Below are positions 1 through 13,589 of a stretch of 64,000 bases of DNA, piece after piece; the stretch's first letter is position 1, and every line of letters starts with the position of its first letter. The position numbers and the translations under genes are program-made. Source of the stretch: Poecilobothrus nobilitatus (lineage: Eukaryota > Arthropoda > Insecta > Diptera > Dolichopodidae); the NCBI GenBank assembly GCA_947095535.1, contig OX352773.1:88756670-88820669 (forward strand). The letters run 5' to 3'. The notes under the pieces were generated by a model. The model had not been told where the DNA came from. It was given only the letters and a program-made list of their open reading frames with translations, and searched no databases.

Positions 1-1430
1 TTAAAAAAGCTGTTTTAGAGTTTTGTACAGTTAGTTAAAATAAAAAAAATAAAATTTAATGTTTTCTTAATCTTATTTTGAAAGATTCTTGTAATTAAAT
101 TGACAATTTTTTTTAACTCATTATACATAACTTAATTTAAAAACAATTACTATGACAACTTGATTTTTCAAAATATTTTTAAGTATTTCAGAAGAAAAAT
201 GTCGACTATGGGTAATTAAATTCCGTCGGGGTTCTAATTTTGATCAGTTAAAAAAAAATGGCTCTTTTTCTTCTTTTAATTTTAAGTATAATTTGTAATG
301 TTTAAGTAAAAAAAAAAAAGGAGCGCTATTATATAGAACGTCTAGAATAAGTGACTTGGAATAATTAAGACTAAAAGTCATAATAAGTGTTTTAGAATTA
401 AGTTAAATGACAGTTTCCATATTTTGTTTTTTTACTTTCAAGTTCTCAAATCTCAGGATACAAAAAATTAGGAATAAATTTGAAAAAAAATTTGGAATAA
501 AAATAAATAATAAATTTAGGAATAAATTTGGTTTGAGATGAGATATATATAAGTTAAAAACCAATGCTTTAGAGAAAATTAAAAAAAAAAATCTTAAAAT
601 GCTGTGTGCTGTTTTAACAAAAAAAAAACTTATAAGTAATTCTAAATTTCTTTTTTGCAAGGAAAAAAAAAGAAGGACAAGGGACAAAAATTTTTAACAC
701 TTAAAATTTTTAATTATTTTTTTCTTATATGTATATAATGTATATATATATATTTTGAAGTTATATATATGTAAATATATTTATCTTTTTAATTTTTAAT
801 TTCATTATTTTTATTGTTAATTTTCAAATTAATTAAAAAACTTTATAAATTTTCTTTCATATGAAAATTTCTTCACTTTCTATATTTTTTTTTTCGAATA
901 TTTACATCTTAACAATATTTTTTTTTTGTATTATTTTTTGTTTTTTTCAAAATATAAAATTTTATTTAATTTTTCGGTGAGAAAAATGAGAATAAATTTT
1001 TTATTTTTTTTGAAACTTTTCAATAAATTTCACATTGATAAAATATTCTATTATTATTTTTATTTGTTTAATTTTTTTTTTTTTTTATAATTTTTCGTAT
1101 TTCAAAACTTGTTATTACTTATAATATTAGAAAAAAGATTTTTCTATATTGATTAATATTATTTATTTTGATTTTGATCGCCATAATGTCGCACCACTAT
1201 TTAATATTTAACGCACGAGTTTATTAAAAATTTTGTAATTGAAATGAATAATGCATTTTCTTCTCTATTTTTCTGTTTTAAATTAGATAAAACAAATTAA
1301 CATTTTAATAAATTAAATAATTATTTAATATTTTTTTTTTATTAATACAAATAAAATTTGTTGTAACACAAAACACGATCTTTTTAAGCAAAAAAAATTT
1401 TTTTTTAACAATAAATGTCAAACGATTACG
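1..1430. other. A/T-rich noncoding stretch
   Basis: This stretch is dominated by A and T homopolymers and short TA runs (for example around 735-775). I see no coding segment with conserved protein features, no RNA gene and no repeat boundary. If the innexin gene continues to the left of this window, as inferred, it is part of a very long intron. Confidence 0.6.
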
Positions 1431-1456
1431 TTATTTGACATTTTAAACGGACGGCA

Positions 1457-1490
1457 TATAAAAACGATAACATTAAACGGTTCTCATTTC
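1457..1490 (+). promoter_or_regulatory. Candidate TATA/Inr core promoter
   Basis: A TATAAAAA box occupies 1457-1464. A TCATTT initiator match (insect consensus TCAKTY) lies at 1484-1489, with its A at 1486, so the TATA box starts at about -29, the expected spacing. The sequence just downstream (about 1505-1545) is unusually G+C-rich for this window and carries the word GTACGCAC three times. No confident coding exon follows. It could be the promoter of an unseen noncoding RNA or gene, or the relic of a retrotransposon LTR. In an A/T-rich genome a TATA plus Inr pair can also arise by chance. Confidence 0.3.
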
Positions 1491-2150
1491 ATTATCAAGA
1501 TCGAAACGTACGCACGGGTGTACGCACCGTACGCACGCACCCACAACAACCCGATTTCGTTTCTATTTTACTTTTTACTTTACAATATTTACGTTTTTGT
1601 TTTTAAACAAATGTACATACAAATATATATGTACATCTGTACATATACACATATAAAAGGGATAAACGTTATGCGTATATGCGTTTTTTTTTTGTTCTCG
1701 AGTATTTACAATAAACGTTTATTCCGACGCCTAATTTTCGACTAAGAACTGAAACCAACAAAAAATTTTGAATTAAACATTAAGAAATTTTGAAAATTTT
1801 TTTTTTTTTGTTTAATGCTCATTTTTTTCGAAAAAAAAAAACCAGGAAAGAAACTTTTTTGATGTGAGAGAAAAAATTGTAAAAACAGAAGCATTTTAAC
1901 TAAAAGCGAGAAAAGAAAGAGAAAGAAAAACGTATAAAAAGAAAACTGTTCATAGTTTTTCATTTTCTTTTTGTAAACAAAAAAAAAAAAAAATGTTTCT
2001 TTTGCTTTTATTTATTTTTTGTTTGCTCTCCCATTGATAATTTTCAATAGTGTGTGAATGTCCGAAAATAAAACAAAAAACTTAAAAGCAAATGGAAAAG
2101 CGAGTCAACAAACAAATTATTTAAGCGAATAGTTTAATGTTTGTTTATTA
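1491..2150. other. Noncoding stretch downstream of candidate promoter
   Basis: A G+C-enriched start with GTACGCAC words is followed by A/T-rich sequence with short TGTACAT words around 1610-1650. Short open frames exist on both strands, but they are rich in F, Y, I and K and show no domain or motif. I assign no gene. Confidence 0.5.
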
Positions 2151-2152
2151 CG

Positions 2153-2216
2153 ACAAACTGACAATATTGTATCTTACGACAACTATTAATATTGTATCTT
2201 ACGACAACTATTAATA
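2153..2216. repeat. Short tandem repeat, 25-bp unit
   Basis: The words ATTGTATCTTACGACAACTA start at 2166 and again at 2191, giving a 25-bp period. A partial third unit is present at the left edge (ACGACAAACTGACAAT). The two complete units are nearly identical, so the duplication is recent compared with its surroundings. Confidence 0.8.
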
Positions 2217-3110
2217 TATGTATAGTTTTTTATTAATTTTATCTATTTCTTTCTATAATATTGAATTCGCCGTGTTATTAGAGCGAAAAAGTAAATGATT
2301 AGAGAGAAATAAACTAAAAATAATAAAATATCTAAAAAAAGTTTTTGTTATATTATGCCTATGCCATGAATAAATTCATTTATTTTCAATTTTTTTTTTT
2401 TTTAATTTATTATTTAATTTTTTTTTTTAAAACTTTCCAACACGTCAAAGTTTTCCTGTCAGAGTTTATTTTTGTAAAGAATTTTTTATGCTTTTTCTTC
2501 TGTTCAGAAACGTTGTTATGAAGAGTTTTTCCTATATTTAATATAAGAGTGACTGAAACAAACTAATACATGCATAATATATGCATAAATTATTGTTTTT
2601 TTCATTTTGAATTTACTTTAGGCCTGCAACATACAAATACTGTTATAAAAAAATGTTTGGTTTTGTTTTTTTTTTTTTTGATTTGTTGTAAGAAAACCGT
2701 CATTTGTGTAGAGATAAACAAAATAAAAATTAAATGAGTGTAAATTTGAGTGAAAATTGTATGTTTCAAAAAGTTTTGTTTTTTATAAATCTTTTGATTG
2801 AAATGTGATGAAGGTTAACTAATGCAAATTATTGAATATTGGACATTTTTGATATGGTTTTGGACAAAAAAATAATAACTTGGTAAAAATTGCAGCGGTA
2901 TTTTTATGATACACATGTCCACACAATTTGACATTTTTTATGTCATTTAAAATTAAAACCTGATATAAGTTTAGAAACTAGATTGAGGATTAGTTTTAAT
3001 TTCTTTCATTCTTGCTTATTGTTATTTATGACTGATTCTTGTTTGTTGCACGAGTTTATTAAAATTATATTAGTATTTTCTGTTCAGAAGGCCATATTAA
3101 CTAAGTAGTT
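2217..3110. other. A/T-rich noncoding stretch
   Basis: Homopolymer-rich sequence with no recognisable gene, RNA or element boundary. Confidence 0.55.
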
Positions 3111-3114
3111 TTTG

Positions 3115-3520
3115 GTTAACGATTTGTCGTAAGTTTTTATATCCATACGAATTGGCATGCGAACATATGAGGTATAATAAATTCGAAATTACATTTGTAA
3201 CATCTTAGTCGAGATGAGATAAATATGGGCATTCAAAACGGGCATATATCTAGGTTCTTGCTCAGGATTGGATTTCCAGTCGATTTAGCTATATGCGTCC
3301 GCTGAATAACTCAGAAAATAATAGAGCTAGGATTCTAAAATTTTGACTCGGATTCTTAAATAAATCCTTTGCTATTGAAATTGTTCGACCGGTTCGAAAT
3401 TACTACTTAAGTTTTGTAAAATATATGATTAAATTTGATCGAAACAGCATATAATACGTTCGTGCGCATATCCTGGAGTTGACTCAGTCAACTGTAGACT
3501 GTTTCTCGTTTTTAATTAAA
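3115..3520. repeat. Probable decayed interspersed repeat
   Basis: Base composition is much more balanced here than in the flanks, with many CG dinucleotides and words such as GACCGGTTCGAAATTAC and TATGCGTCCGCTGAATAAC. There is no open frame of note, which suggests an old noncoding mobile-element copy rather than an exon. A 15-bp palindrome, GTTGACTCAGTCAAC, lies at 3478-3492. The family was not identified. Confidence 0.35.
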
Positions 3521-5985
3521 ACAAATGTCTAAACTTAAACTATTTTGTTTGGTACTTAAAGCTGAAGTTCTTCTGTAAACTAACCCTATTGTATTAATTA
3601 TATTTAATTAAGATTTTGCTCAAATTTAAATTCAAATATATTTCAATTTTCATTGCTTTATTCTGAAGCAGGATTTATTTAATTTCTTTGAGGACTGACT
3701 GCTACAATGTTAGTATATCTCTTACACGTTTTTAATATACATATACTATGTTATATCCATTTTTTATTGTTTGCTATAAATATTGCAAACTTCATAAATT
3801 TGATAAAATGCTATCACTAAATTCTCTTATGCTCATTTTATTTAAAAACATATTAAAAAAATATTTAATAGATAAACTATCATTGTTTCCATTGAAATCA
3901 TTATAATGCAAAGATTTTATTTTCAGATATTTAGTTAATGCAAATTTTGTTCATCTCTCACATTATTATATGGGGATTAGAAATTATTAATTTAATGCAG
4001 ATTTTAGAAGGTGTACTAATAATCATATTTTTTGTTTTAATAATTTGATTAATTAAACTCAAAGGATTAATAAGTCTGTAGGAATTACTCGTATAACCAA
4101 ACTGATTTATAACTATCAGACATGTCTACAAAATCTCTTTTTGTTCTTTTGCATTTTATATTTTACGCAATCGAGCAAAATGAGTTGATTGTTTTCAATG
4201 TAAGATTTTTATTTTTAATATATTTAAAAAATTGTGTGCACCAAAATAAAAAAAAATTATGCGTAATTAATGCATAATAATATAAACTCAGCATTTAAAC
4301 AAAATAAATCATAAACTGATAAGTTCAGTAAAATATAGAATGTATACATATATAATCAAATGTATACATATATACAATCAAAGTGGGAACATCAAGCAAC
4401 GTTCCCAGAATTTCTGTTGGATCAAAAGTAGACCCAGAAACATTCTTACGTGTTTAAAATACCATACAATTAAATTTTACCTTTTACTTTAAGAAAAATA
4501 ATTTCCATTTTAAGTAAAAGTTTTTTTTTGCTTAAATAATTGTAATTTGATTTTAAGTGCAAGTATTTGCTTTACAAATGCAAGTTTTTGTATTCACATA
4601 ATTTGTTATTATTAATATTTTTTATATATACTTTAAATTATATATATATAATATTTTTTAAAAAATTTTCAGACAGGCTACAGGTTCTTTTTTTATAAAA
4701 TTTGAAACAATACACTTTTAATAACACCAATCGTTTCTTGAACATAAAAAGAAAGAATTGCTCTAAACAAAAAAACACTTGCAATTAAAAAGCAAACTTT
4801 GGATTTAAAAAGAAAATGCTTGTATTTTAAATTGATAATCCTTTTTCTTAAAGTGAAAGTGGTATCAATACTGATTTCCTGAGTGAAAGGAAAATTGGTA
4901 AAATATAGAAAAAGAAGATATTATGTACTTGAAGTTTTTAAATTAAGAGACAAAAATGAGGTAGGGGGTTGCCTTATCTATCAATTGTGTTTTGTTATTA
5001 ATAAATTTATAAAGATGCTTTTAAATTATTAATAAATTCTTAATTTTTCCCTTATTTTAATTTATTATAGAACAAAATTTTAGAATTCTTAAAAAAAAAA
5101 AAAAAAAACCATTATCTTCCCACTAAAACAAATAAAGAACAGAAAAAAGAAAAACATTTAATTATTTAAGTTAAACGATGACGATGATTAAAATTAATGA
5201 GTCATTTATTTTATGTTGCAAGTCATTTAAATTGTGACATTTTTGACCTTTTTAAGAAATAAATTTCTGATGTATTTTTTTTTTTTTTTGATTTCTCAAA
5301 AATCTATGAAAATATTCAAAAGACAAAAAAAAAACTGCATTTTCTTTGTTTGATGAATTCTTAAAGGGATAAATTCTTTGTTTTTATTTTCATTTTCTTG
5401 AAATAGTGGTTTTATTTTACTAAAGAGTTCAAAAGAAACTAAAAATACCTCTTTAGGCTTTTAAAACATTTTATTTAAAAAAAAAAAAATAAAAATTTTT
5501 ATAATATTTTTTTTTATAACTGGAAATTTAAAAATTAGTAGTATTATAGAATTTGTTCGAATGAATGATTGTCACCAATGGGTGACAGAAATAAAACAAT
5601 TAGAAAATTTTAAAAAAATTAGATTTTAAAATTAAATCTATAGAAATTTCTTCAGTTTTGTGTTTAATAAAAAATCACAGAAGAAGTTTAATATATTTAA
5701 GTTTTTCATTATATTAATGTGTACATATCTAAAATTAAAATTATTATTTTAAAAAGCCAAAAATTATTACTATCCTAAAAATTAAATGAGACAAAAATAT
5801 CAGAGAAAAGAAATAAAAAGCTATAAAGTAAGAATATCTTAAGGACTGTAACTTGAAATAGATTAATATTAAAATAAATTGGTCATAGAGATATCTAACT
5901 TCTCTGTTCTTGGTAAAATAGCTTAAATTTATTGTTTTCAAAAGGAGGCAAACATTTTATAGAAATAAATGGAAAAGTTATTCAA
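3521..5985. other. A/T-rich noncoding stretch
   Basis: Poly(A)/poly(T) tracts and TATA-type runs (for example 4340-4375, where GTATACATATATA words repeat). Nothing coding is recognisable. Confidence 0.55.
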
Positions 5986-5989
5986 CGAT

Positions 5990-7230
5990 AGCAATGCTCT
6001 CTACAGGTTTGTTTCCCAAAAATTTAAAAGACACTGCAATTATACCTTTACACAAAAATGGCCCAAAAAAGGAATTTGCTAATTATAGACCGATATCTAT
6101 ACTAAGTCTAAAATTTTTGAAAAAGTGGTTAACTCTACGTTGGTGTCGTTTATTAATGAAACTTGCAGTTTTGATAATCTTGAATTCGGTTTTCAGAACT
6201 CCTCCAATAGTGAAATAGCGCTTGCGGATTTCCTACATTAACGATAATTTTGATAAATGTCGGAGCGGTTTTCGTCGATATGAAAAACACGTTTGACACC
6301 GTTGACCACAAAATCCTCTTAGACCAGATGCAGGAGTTGGGTATAAAAGGTATTTCACACCAGCTGCTTAAAAGTTACCTCTAGGGTATAACTTGGGTCT
6401 TGCGCTATACTTGTTATATATCAACAATATTAAATTTGCAGAACTAATGGCTAAGTACAACATTTTTGCAGACGATACTTGTCTGATATATAAGGGGTGG
6501 AATCGTGAGGAATTATAAGGGTTGATTAATAATGATCTTTACAATTTTTCGAGATTGGAAGCAAACTAACCATCAACGAATCTAAAACAAAATATATTGT
6601 ATTTACAAACAAAAATAAATTAGGAATTAATCCAAGGATTTACCGAAACAATATTGAGAATGAAAGAGCCTTTAAGCGTCTCATTTAGATTTGATTATCG
6701 AACAACAAATCTAATCAAAAATAGTTCAACTTTTTGATGTAATTTCCAGAAACAACATCTCGTTCTCTACAACAACGGCTAAATCAATAATTAGTGCGCA
6801 TATAATCCGGCACATAAGGTACAATATCATCAACTGATCTCCGTGTTCTGAGTTACTAACAAACAAATGTCAACAGCTGCTAACTAAAGCAATCAAAACT
6901 TTATACTAGTATAGCAGAGACTTCTCAAGTATATTTCGAAACCGGTCATCAAAAAATAAAAGAGATTGTAGCACTTGATAACATTTGCATATAAAATAAT
7001 CAATAATGTTACAAAACACAATTTTTGGCCAAAGATCAGAAATTAGATTTCTGGAAGGTTGACCAAAAATAGCATACAGTAAAACACAGAAGAATATGAA
7101 TAATCTTATTTCATCAGCTATACGATCTTTTAATCTTTTTCCGGACTATATAATGGAAAGCACAAGTTTGGCCATTTTCAAAAATAAGGTTAAAAAATTT
7201 ATTAAAACTAATACAGATATATTTACATAA
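5990..7230 (+). pseudogene. Decayed LINE reverse transcriptase (CR1/L2-like)
   Basis: This is a broken non-LTR retrotransposon ORF2 whose blocks appear in the correct order but in different frames. At 5994-6110 it reads TGLFPKNLKDTAIIPLHKNG followed by NYRPISILS, the classic reverse-transcriptase fingers region. At about 6265-6380 it reads FVDMKNTFDTVDHKILL, which carries the first catalytic Asp region, and then a stop after KSYL. At about 6410-6500 it reads LYINNI and FADDTCLIY, the FADD catalytic box. The C-terminal tail ends at about 7120-7230 with FPDYIMESTSLAIFKNKVKK and a TAA stop at 7228-7230. The AFDTVDH, ADDT and SLxIFKxKxKKF patterns fit CR1/L2-type LINEs better than I-type elements. 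No endonuclease domain was seen, so the copy is 5'-truncated as well as frameshifted. It is certainly non-functional. Confidence 0.88.
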
Positions 7231-9430
7231 ATTCTTCGGCATACCAAGTATATTAATTTGTATATTAATTTCATTGTATAATGTAATGTTGTTTTTTTTA
7301 TTTTTATTTTCTTCAAACTTTTTTTTCAAAATTATTTTAGTTTGATAACATAGCGACTACACTTTTGTATGCTGCTTGAAAATTCTATGAAGTGAGAAAA
7401 CATATAATAATGAAATGATTAGTAGGTATGCAATATTAAATAATTGTTTTAAATTGACATTTCCAATACCAGTTATTCTAAAACTGAAAGAGATGTACAT
7501 TGATTCTTAAAAATCAATTATTAAATTAAAAGTTAACATTTTTTTTTCTTTTTGTTAGAGTAAATTATAAGAATTGAAATATAAACATATTTTTAATTCT
7601 AAAATTTATGGATAAGAGTACAAGTGGAAGCTTACACATTTTATATTTGTTATAATTATTCTTTAATCCAATATTCTTCAAAGTTTCTTAGTTTGTCAAA
7701 GTTTATAATAATAAATCCAAATCTTCAAAAATAAACCCAAAAATAATAAGTTTATCGTTTAAAATACAACCCTTTTTAGAATATTTCGGAAACTCTTTAG
7801 AAAATTAATCTTCCGTGAACATATTCCTTACAAATAAATAATGAAAAAGGATAAAATAAACAAAGGATGTTAAAATAAAACAACAAAAAAAAACCTCAAA
7901 TTTTTATTTATTTTTTGTATATTGAATCAACAAGTGTTTGAATGATTTTCTTTTTCAACCGTTTATACATGTGTTTGAATTCTGTTTTACTATTTTATCT
8001 GTAAAAAAGGATACTTTTAGAGTAAAAAAAAACTTTTAGCCTAAAATGAATTTTTTGACACTATTATTCCAATATTTACTCATACACTGTTGAAAAAGTT
8101 ATGGTAAAAGGGGTGGGAAAATACAAAAACACAGGTAAATTTAAGTGTCTTTAAATAACAATAAAAAATATTTTTTTTTTTTATTTTGCGGCTCAAGAGG
8201 TCCTGTTGAAAATAATTTTATAACACTTAGTTTTAAAATAGTTTTTTTTTTATGACAGCTATAATGTTGAATGTAGGCCGGATTATGGTCTTTGTTTGTT
8301 CGGTTAAAATAAATTGAGAATTTTTGATGATGTGTTTAATGTTTTTTTTTTTTTTTTTTTTTTTTATAATTCATTGCTACAAAAAAGAAAACTTTTTTTG
8401 AAGTAAGGAAAAAATTAAAAAAGAACAAAACATGTTTTTGAATCCTTCAGACATTATCATTATCATGTCAAATAAATTAAATGAATTTTAATGTATTTTT
8501 TTTTCGTTTTTATTTTCATAAAAAGTTTAATTATTTTTTTATTTTTATTTTGTTTTTAAGGAGGAAAAAAATTGTAAAATTAAAACAATAAAATTGAAGA
8601 GTTTTAATGCTAAGGTGGTGGTTGTAAAAAAGATATTGTAGGTTGGTAGATATACACTTAATTAAAAAATGACAGCAGTGTAAGTTTTTTTGAAGTATTT
8701 AAAAAAGTCACTGAAATATCATTTTTCTTAAACGTTTCGAAAATTAGAATTAAAAGAAATTAATAAAAAAGTTTGGAAATAACCCTTTCAGTAAATTTGT
8801 GCACAATTCTAGACATTCAATTAAATAAACAATGCAATTTTATGTTGCTGAATTAAGTCGTTATTCAGCATGCAGTGAAAGTGTGAAAAATGTTACTAAT
8901 CATCAAAATGTATACTTGTATGATTTTATTTTAAGTGGTTTTTATTTATTCAATATACATTTAATATATATATACAAATATCCTTAACTGAAAATCATAA
9001 AATTTTGATCTTTTTAACTTTAAAAATTTAACTGAACAAATTAGTTGTACTGATATTGGCCTAATTTATCCGGCCTACATTAAACATAAAATTATTCAAT
9101 AATTTAAATATAATTCTCAAAATTTTTAATTTTATTAACTTTCACATAAAAACTAATAAAATTTTAATTTATGTCCTAATAGTTTAGAACTGCAAAGACG
9201 TTTTCAAGCTTCATCCTATTTAATGACAGCTAAAAATGTCGGAAAATATGTATGGGCGAAATGCTGGAAAAGCTTTTTAAGAAGTAGTTAAAAAGTGGAA
9301 GCAAAATAGAAAAAGTTTATATAATAGACGAACTATATTTAAGAAAATTTATGGCAGTGTTCGTGCAACATTAGCAATAATCACTTGAAATATGGTATAA
9401 GTAAACCTATTAAAGATACACTAATTAGAA
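7231..9430. other. A/T-rich noncoding stretch
   Basis: Includes one of the longest T runs in the window (8342-8365, 24 T). No gene, RNA or element termini are recognised. The first bases may belong to the 3' UTR of the preceding LINE. Confidence 0.55.
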
Positions 9431-10100
9431 AAAACTATTAGTGGTTAGATTCGTCGTTACATATAATAAAAATTAAGCTTTCAAGTTTTAGCTAACGCTG
9501 ATCATAAGATAGCGTAAGATAGTTAGATTAAGCCATAAGTTAGTTATTTTTAACATCATTTTTTTTGCATTTTTTCAAGTTTACCTATTAGTTTTACTCT
9601 GTTCGTCTGTCTGTTCGTTCGTTTGTTAACAAAACTTCATACCGTTTAAGTTAAAACAATGAAGTTTTAACTATATAGATCGCTTAAAAATTAATATTAT
9701 AGAGCAACTTTTACTGTTAACTGAAAATTTTGCAAGATTATGAATCCATCAGAAGGAAAGCCTTTAAGACAGAGCCTTGAAATTTTAAGATATGAAAGAT
9801 CATTCACAATTACCATACGTTACCTCAGAACATTTAATTGTAACTCTCTCTGTTTAAGAGATATTAGAGGCTAAAAATTCAAATTTTGCTAGTTTTAATC
9901 ACCTATACAAATTTTTGCAAAATAAAACACAAACCCTCAAAGGTTCAACATTATAATTTTACGTGAGTTAATAGGATTTTTTAATTATATAGAGTTTCCT
10001 TAAAATTGAAGAAAGTGTCCCTTTTTTCACAATTTTTAAGAAAACTAACAAATGTTGGTGCAATTTTCAATTTTTCTTAACTGTATCTGCGGTTGACAAG
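9430..10100 (+). repeat. Decayed interspersed repeat with TGTTCGT words
   Basis: At 9598-9670 there is a block CTGTTCGTCTGTCTGTTCG, then TTTGTTAACAAAACTTC, ACCGTTTAAG and AATGAAGTTTTAAC. The same ordered words recur near 13718-13780 and, more diverged, near 55580-55645. Such TGTTCGT/CTGTCTG blocks are typical of noncoding Helitron/MITE-type repeats in flies (general knowledge). No terminal repeats could be placed, so the boundaries are approximate. Confidence 0.5.
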
Positions 10101-13100
10101 TATGTACAGTGTTATGTGATTTACTTTAAATAAATTTTTACAGGTGTTACAATTGTCTAAAAATAGATTTGAATCCTAATAGCTCTTAAACAGGGGATTT
10201 TAAAAAATTTCAGAGATCCTTTTGAAAAATTTTTTTCTTTTTTTTCTTTATCACTCCTACTAAGGCATCCACTAAGTTATTTATTATTAATTAATATTTG
10301 ACTAAGCTTTTACTAAGCCGTTTTTTACTTGGCTGGAGCTATTGTACAAAACTGTGAGACTTTTCTTTTTATTTTCTATGCCATCCATTATCTTATACAA
10401 GAATTATGTTTAATTATTATTTTAAAAATAAAGATTCCAAATATAGTAGTGCTCCGCATATAGAAGAACCACTACATCTTAACTGTTACATTTTAAACGG
10501 TTTAAAAGTGTGATAAACAGATCAACAGACGGGCGGACATCGACCAACTAATAAGTAAAGTTTTCTATAAAATATTTTCAAAAATATGCTAAAAATATGT
10601 GTATTTTTAAATGTTAAATTAATTACTTAAAAAGACCCAAACGTTATTTTTGCTAATTTTTTCATAAGTTATGTTAAAATAAGTTCTTATAAAAATTTTT
10701 TTTAAATGAATCATTCGTTCATTTTATGAAGCTTTAAATTGCAGATGATTATTTCTCTGTTTCTTCTCTAAGAGAAACATTTCGATTTTTTAAACATTTT
10801 TTAATTACTGCAATGATAAAAAAAACAAATAACGATAATTGCATTACATATTTTATTTCATTAAAAAACTGAAACTTTAAAAAAATAACATAAGTTCCAA
10901 ATTTCCATATTAGATTAAATATTCGATGAATCAATATTCCAAAGTATTTAAATATGTTTCATTTTGATTTTTTGTCAAATCCTTGAAATTTATACTAAAA
11001 TCTTATATTATAATGTAAAACCGTTTCAAATCTCCAAATCATATGTATGAAAAAAATTTTAAATAAATAGAATACAACACAAAACAAATATCCTTTATTT
11101 TGTCAGGATATTTATTATTATTACAACATTGACCCTTTCCAAAAAATTTTCTTAAAATATCATCATCACTGATATAATAAACCTATCAATAAGATCAACC
11201 CTTCATATTTTTCTTTATAGTATACATTGTACCAGGTCCTTATTTTATTTTTATTCATTTTCTTTTATTATCCTGTGTAATGTAATGTATAAAAAAAAAT
11301 CAGGAGGAACATGAAAAGAAACAAAAAATTACCTACCTTGTTAACTTTCAGTTTACTGTATTTGTGTGGTTTTGTTATTTGTCCTTTTTTTTTTATTGAT
11401 AGATCCCAGATCTCAGAACAGTAAAGAACATAATCATCAATAATAAAATATTTAAAAATAATATTGCCTATCTTTATCGCAAAATGGTAAAATAACAAAA
11501 TGACAAAAAAAAAAAAAAAAAATCATAAGTGATAAAACTTTCCAAAAAAAAGGAAAGAAAGAGAAAGTGACAAATAAAAAAAAAAAAACTTTTTAAATTT
11601 GTTTTCAAGTATCCTTGACGCGTCTGGATACATCCAAAAACAAAAAAAAAAAAAACATAAAAACATAAAATGCTGCTACTTTACTTTCTCTTTCAATTAT
11701 TTATTATTACAGTCATGTTCTAATAGATACTGATGTTCATATTCTCATATAAGTCATATTTATAGAATTTTTTTCACATTATAATTTACTTTAGGAAAAA
11801 AAAAAAACATCAGCTGCTACCACGGACTATAGAACTGAACGCGACTGAATATTAAACAAAATCAATCATTTCGTTGTCTATTTTTTATCAAAAAAATATT
11901 CGAAATTGCGTTTTACATAATATTGAAAAATCATAGATATTTCATTCAAATTCATTTTTTTTTTTATCGAAAATAATTCTTTCTGATTTTTTTTTTTTTG
12001 TATTTGTTTTTTTTTTTTTTGTTGAAGATGTCAGGAAGAAATTAAAGATTCAAAACACATCACAGGTTATCAATAAACAAAATAGAATGAAAAAAAGGAG
12101 CATATTGTACATACTTATGTTATTGGTTTTTGTACAAATATGTTAATGGCTGATGTAAGGTACCCAGAACTTAGCTCTGTCATTTAGGTATCATCAAAAA
12201 AAATTTATCAGATAGAGAATCAGTTCGGAATATGATAAAGACAAGAACCTAAAAAAAGTAAATAAAAACAAAAAGATGAAAAAAAAAAAAAAATTAAATT
12301 CTTGTTACGCAAACTGCTTTATAAATGCCGATAATACTGCATAACGTCGCACATTTAAATTAAGTAAGAAAAGAACGAAAAAGGATAATAATATATTTAA
12401 ACAAAACAAAGAATAAGGATAAAATTATCATTGTAATAAAACAGATTTTCACAAAATATTTAAATGGGAGGAGAGGAAAAAAAGAACAAAAATAAAATTT
12501 AATGTAATAATTTTATATATGGTAGAACCTAATAATGGTAGCACCTATATGGTAGAAGAAGTAATTTGGGAAAATTTAAAAACTTGTAGGAAATTTAAAA
12601 ATGTTTATCTAAAGATTCTTATTAATAATGTTATTTATCGATTTGATTAAAATATTGACAATAAAAAAGAGAAAAAATGTAATTAATTTACACTACAAAA
12701 GTTATGTAATGGTTCAGTATTTGTGTAGAAATTTCATCAAAATGCAAAATAGAAGGAAAGTATTTGTGAGCTCTGAATTAAAATCATTTAAATAAAATTA
12801 TTTTTAGGAACTCTTTAAGAATATTATTTAAATATTGATTAATTTAAAATTTATGAGGCAGATAATATGCAACAGATTTTTAAGATTATTTTGTTTTTTT
12901 TTTTTTCGTTTTCTTAGTCTGAATTTCCGAATGTTTTTTTTTTTGTTTTTCAAGTGTAAATAAAATTTATATACAACAATCTTAAATCAATTTTGAATTT
13001 TTAATTATGTTTTATTATGTTTTGTTGTCTAGACAATCATAGTTAATATATTATTATGTCATTTTTAAATTCTTTTAAATGCTAATAAATTCTTTTTGGA

Positions 13101-13585
13101 ATTATGCCCATTTAAATAACGATCTACTTAAATCTTAAGTATATATTTTATATATTTGTAAAAATTTTTTGTCAATTCTTTTTTTTTTGTCTTTAAAACA
13201 AAATATGTAAAAATGTATTCTCAAGTTCAAGAATAAGTTATTTTTAATTGTCGTAGTCTTTTAAAATCCTGTTGTAATCCTAAATCCTGATACATATTAG
13301 AAATTCATATAAGAAAGCAAAAAATCAAAAGACGTTATGCTTGACTCCTATATGAAATACTGATCTCTATGTAATTTGTTTTTTTAATTGTAGTTCAGGA
13401 ACACTTTAAATATGAAGAAACCAGGAACTCATTAATAATTGCAAAGATAAATAAACAAATATAGGTTAATAAATAAGCAAGGGTATAGGTGTGATAATAT
13501 TACAATGCTATGATTAAGATATATAACAGAAAAAAGAAGAAGATTGGATAATATCTGATGTAATGGGTAGTATTGATTGTACAAA
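10101..13585. other. A/T-rich noncoding stretch with one repeat fragment
   Basis: Mostly homopolymer-rich. At about 10490-10560 the words AAACGGTTTAAAAGTG, AACAGATCAACAGACGGGCG and GACATCGACC look like a minus-strand piece of the TGTTCGT-type repeat found at 9600. There are long A runs at 11501-11522 and around 12280-12296. Nothing else is supported. Confidence 0.5.
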
Positions 13586-13589
13586 AAAA

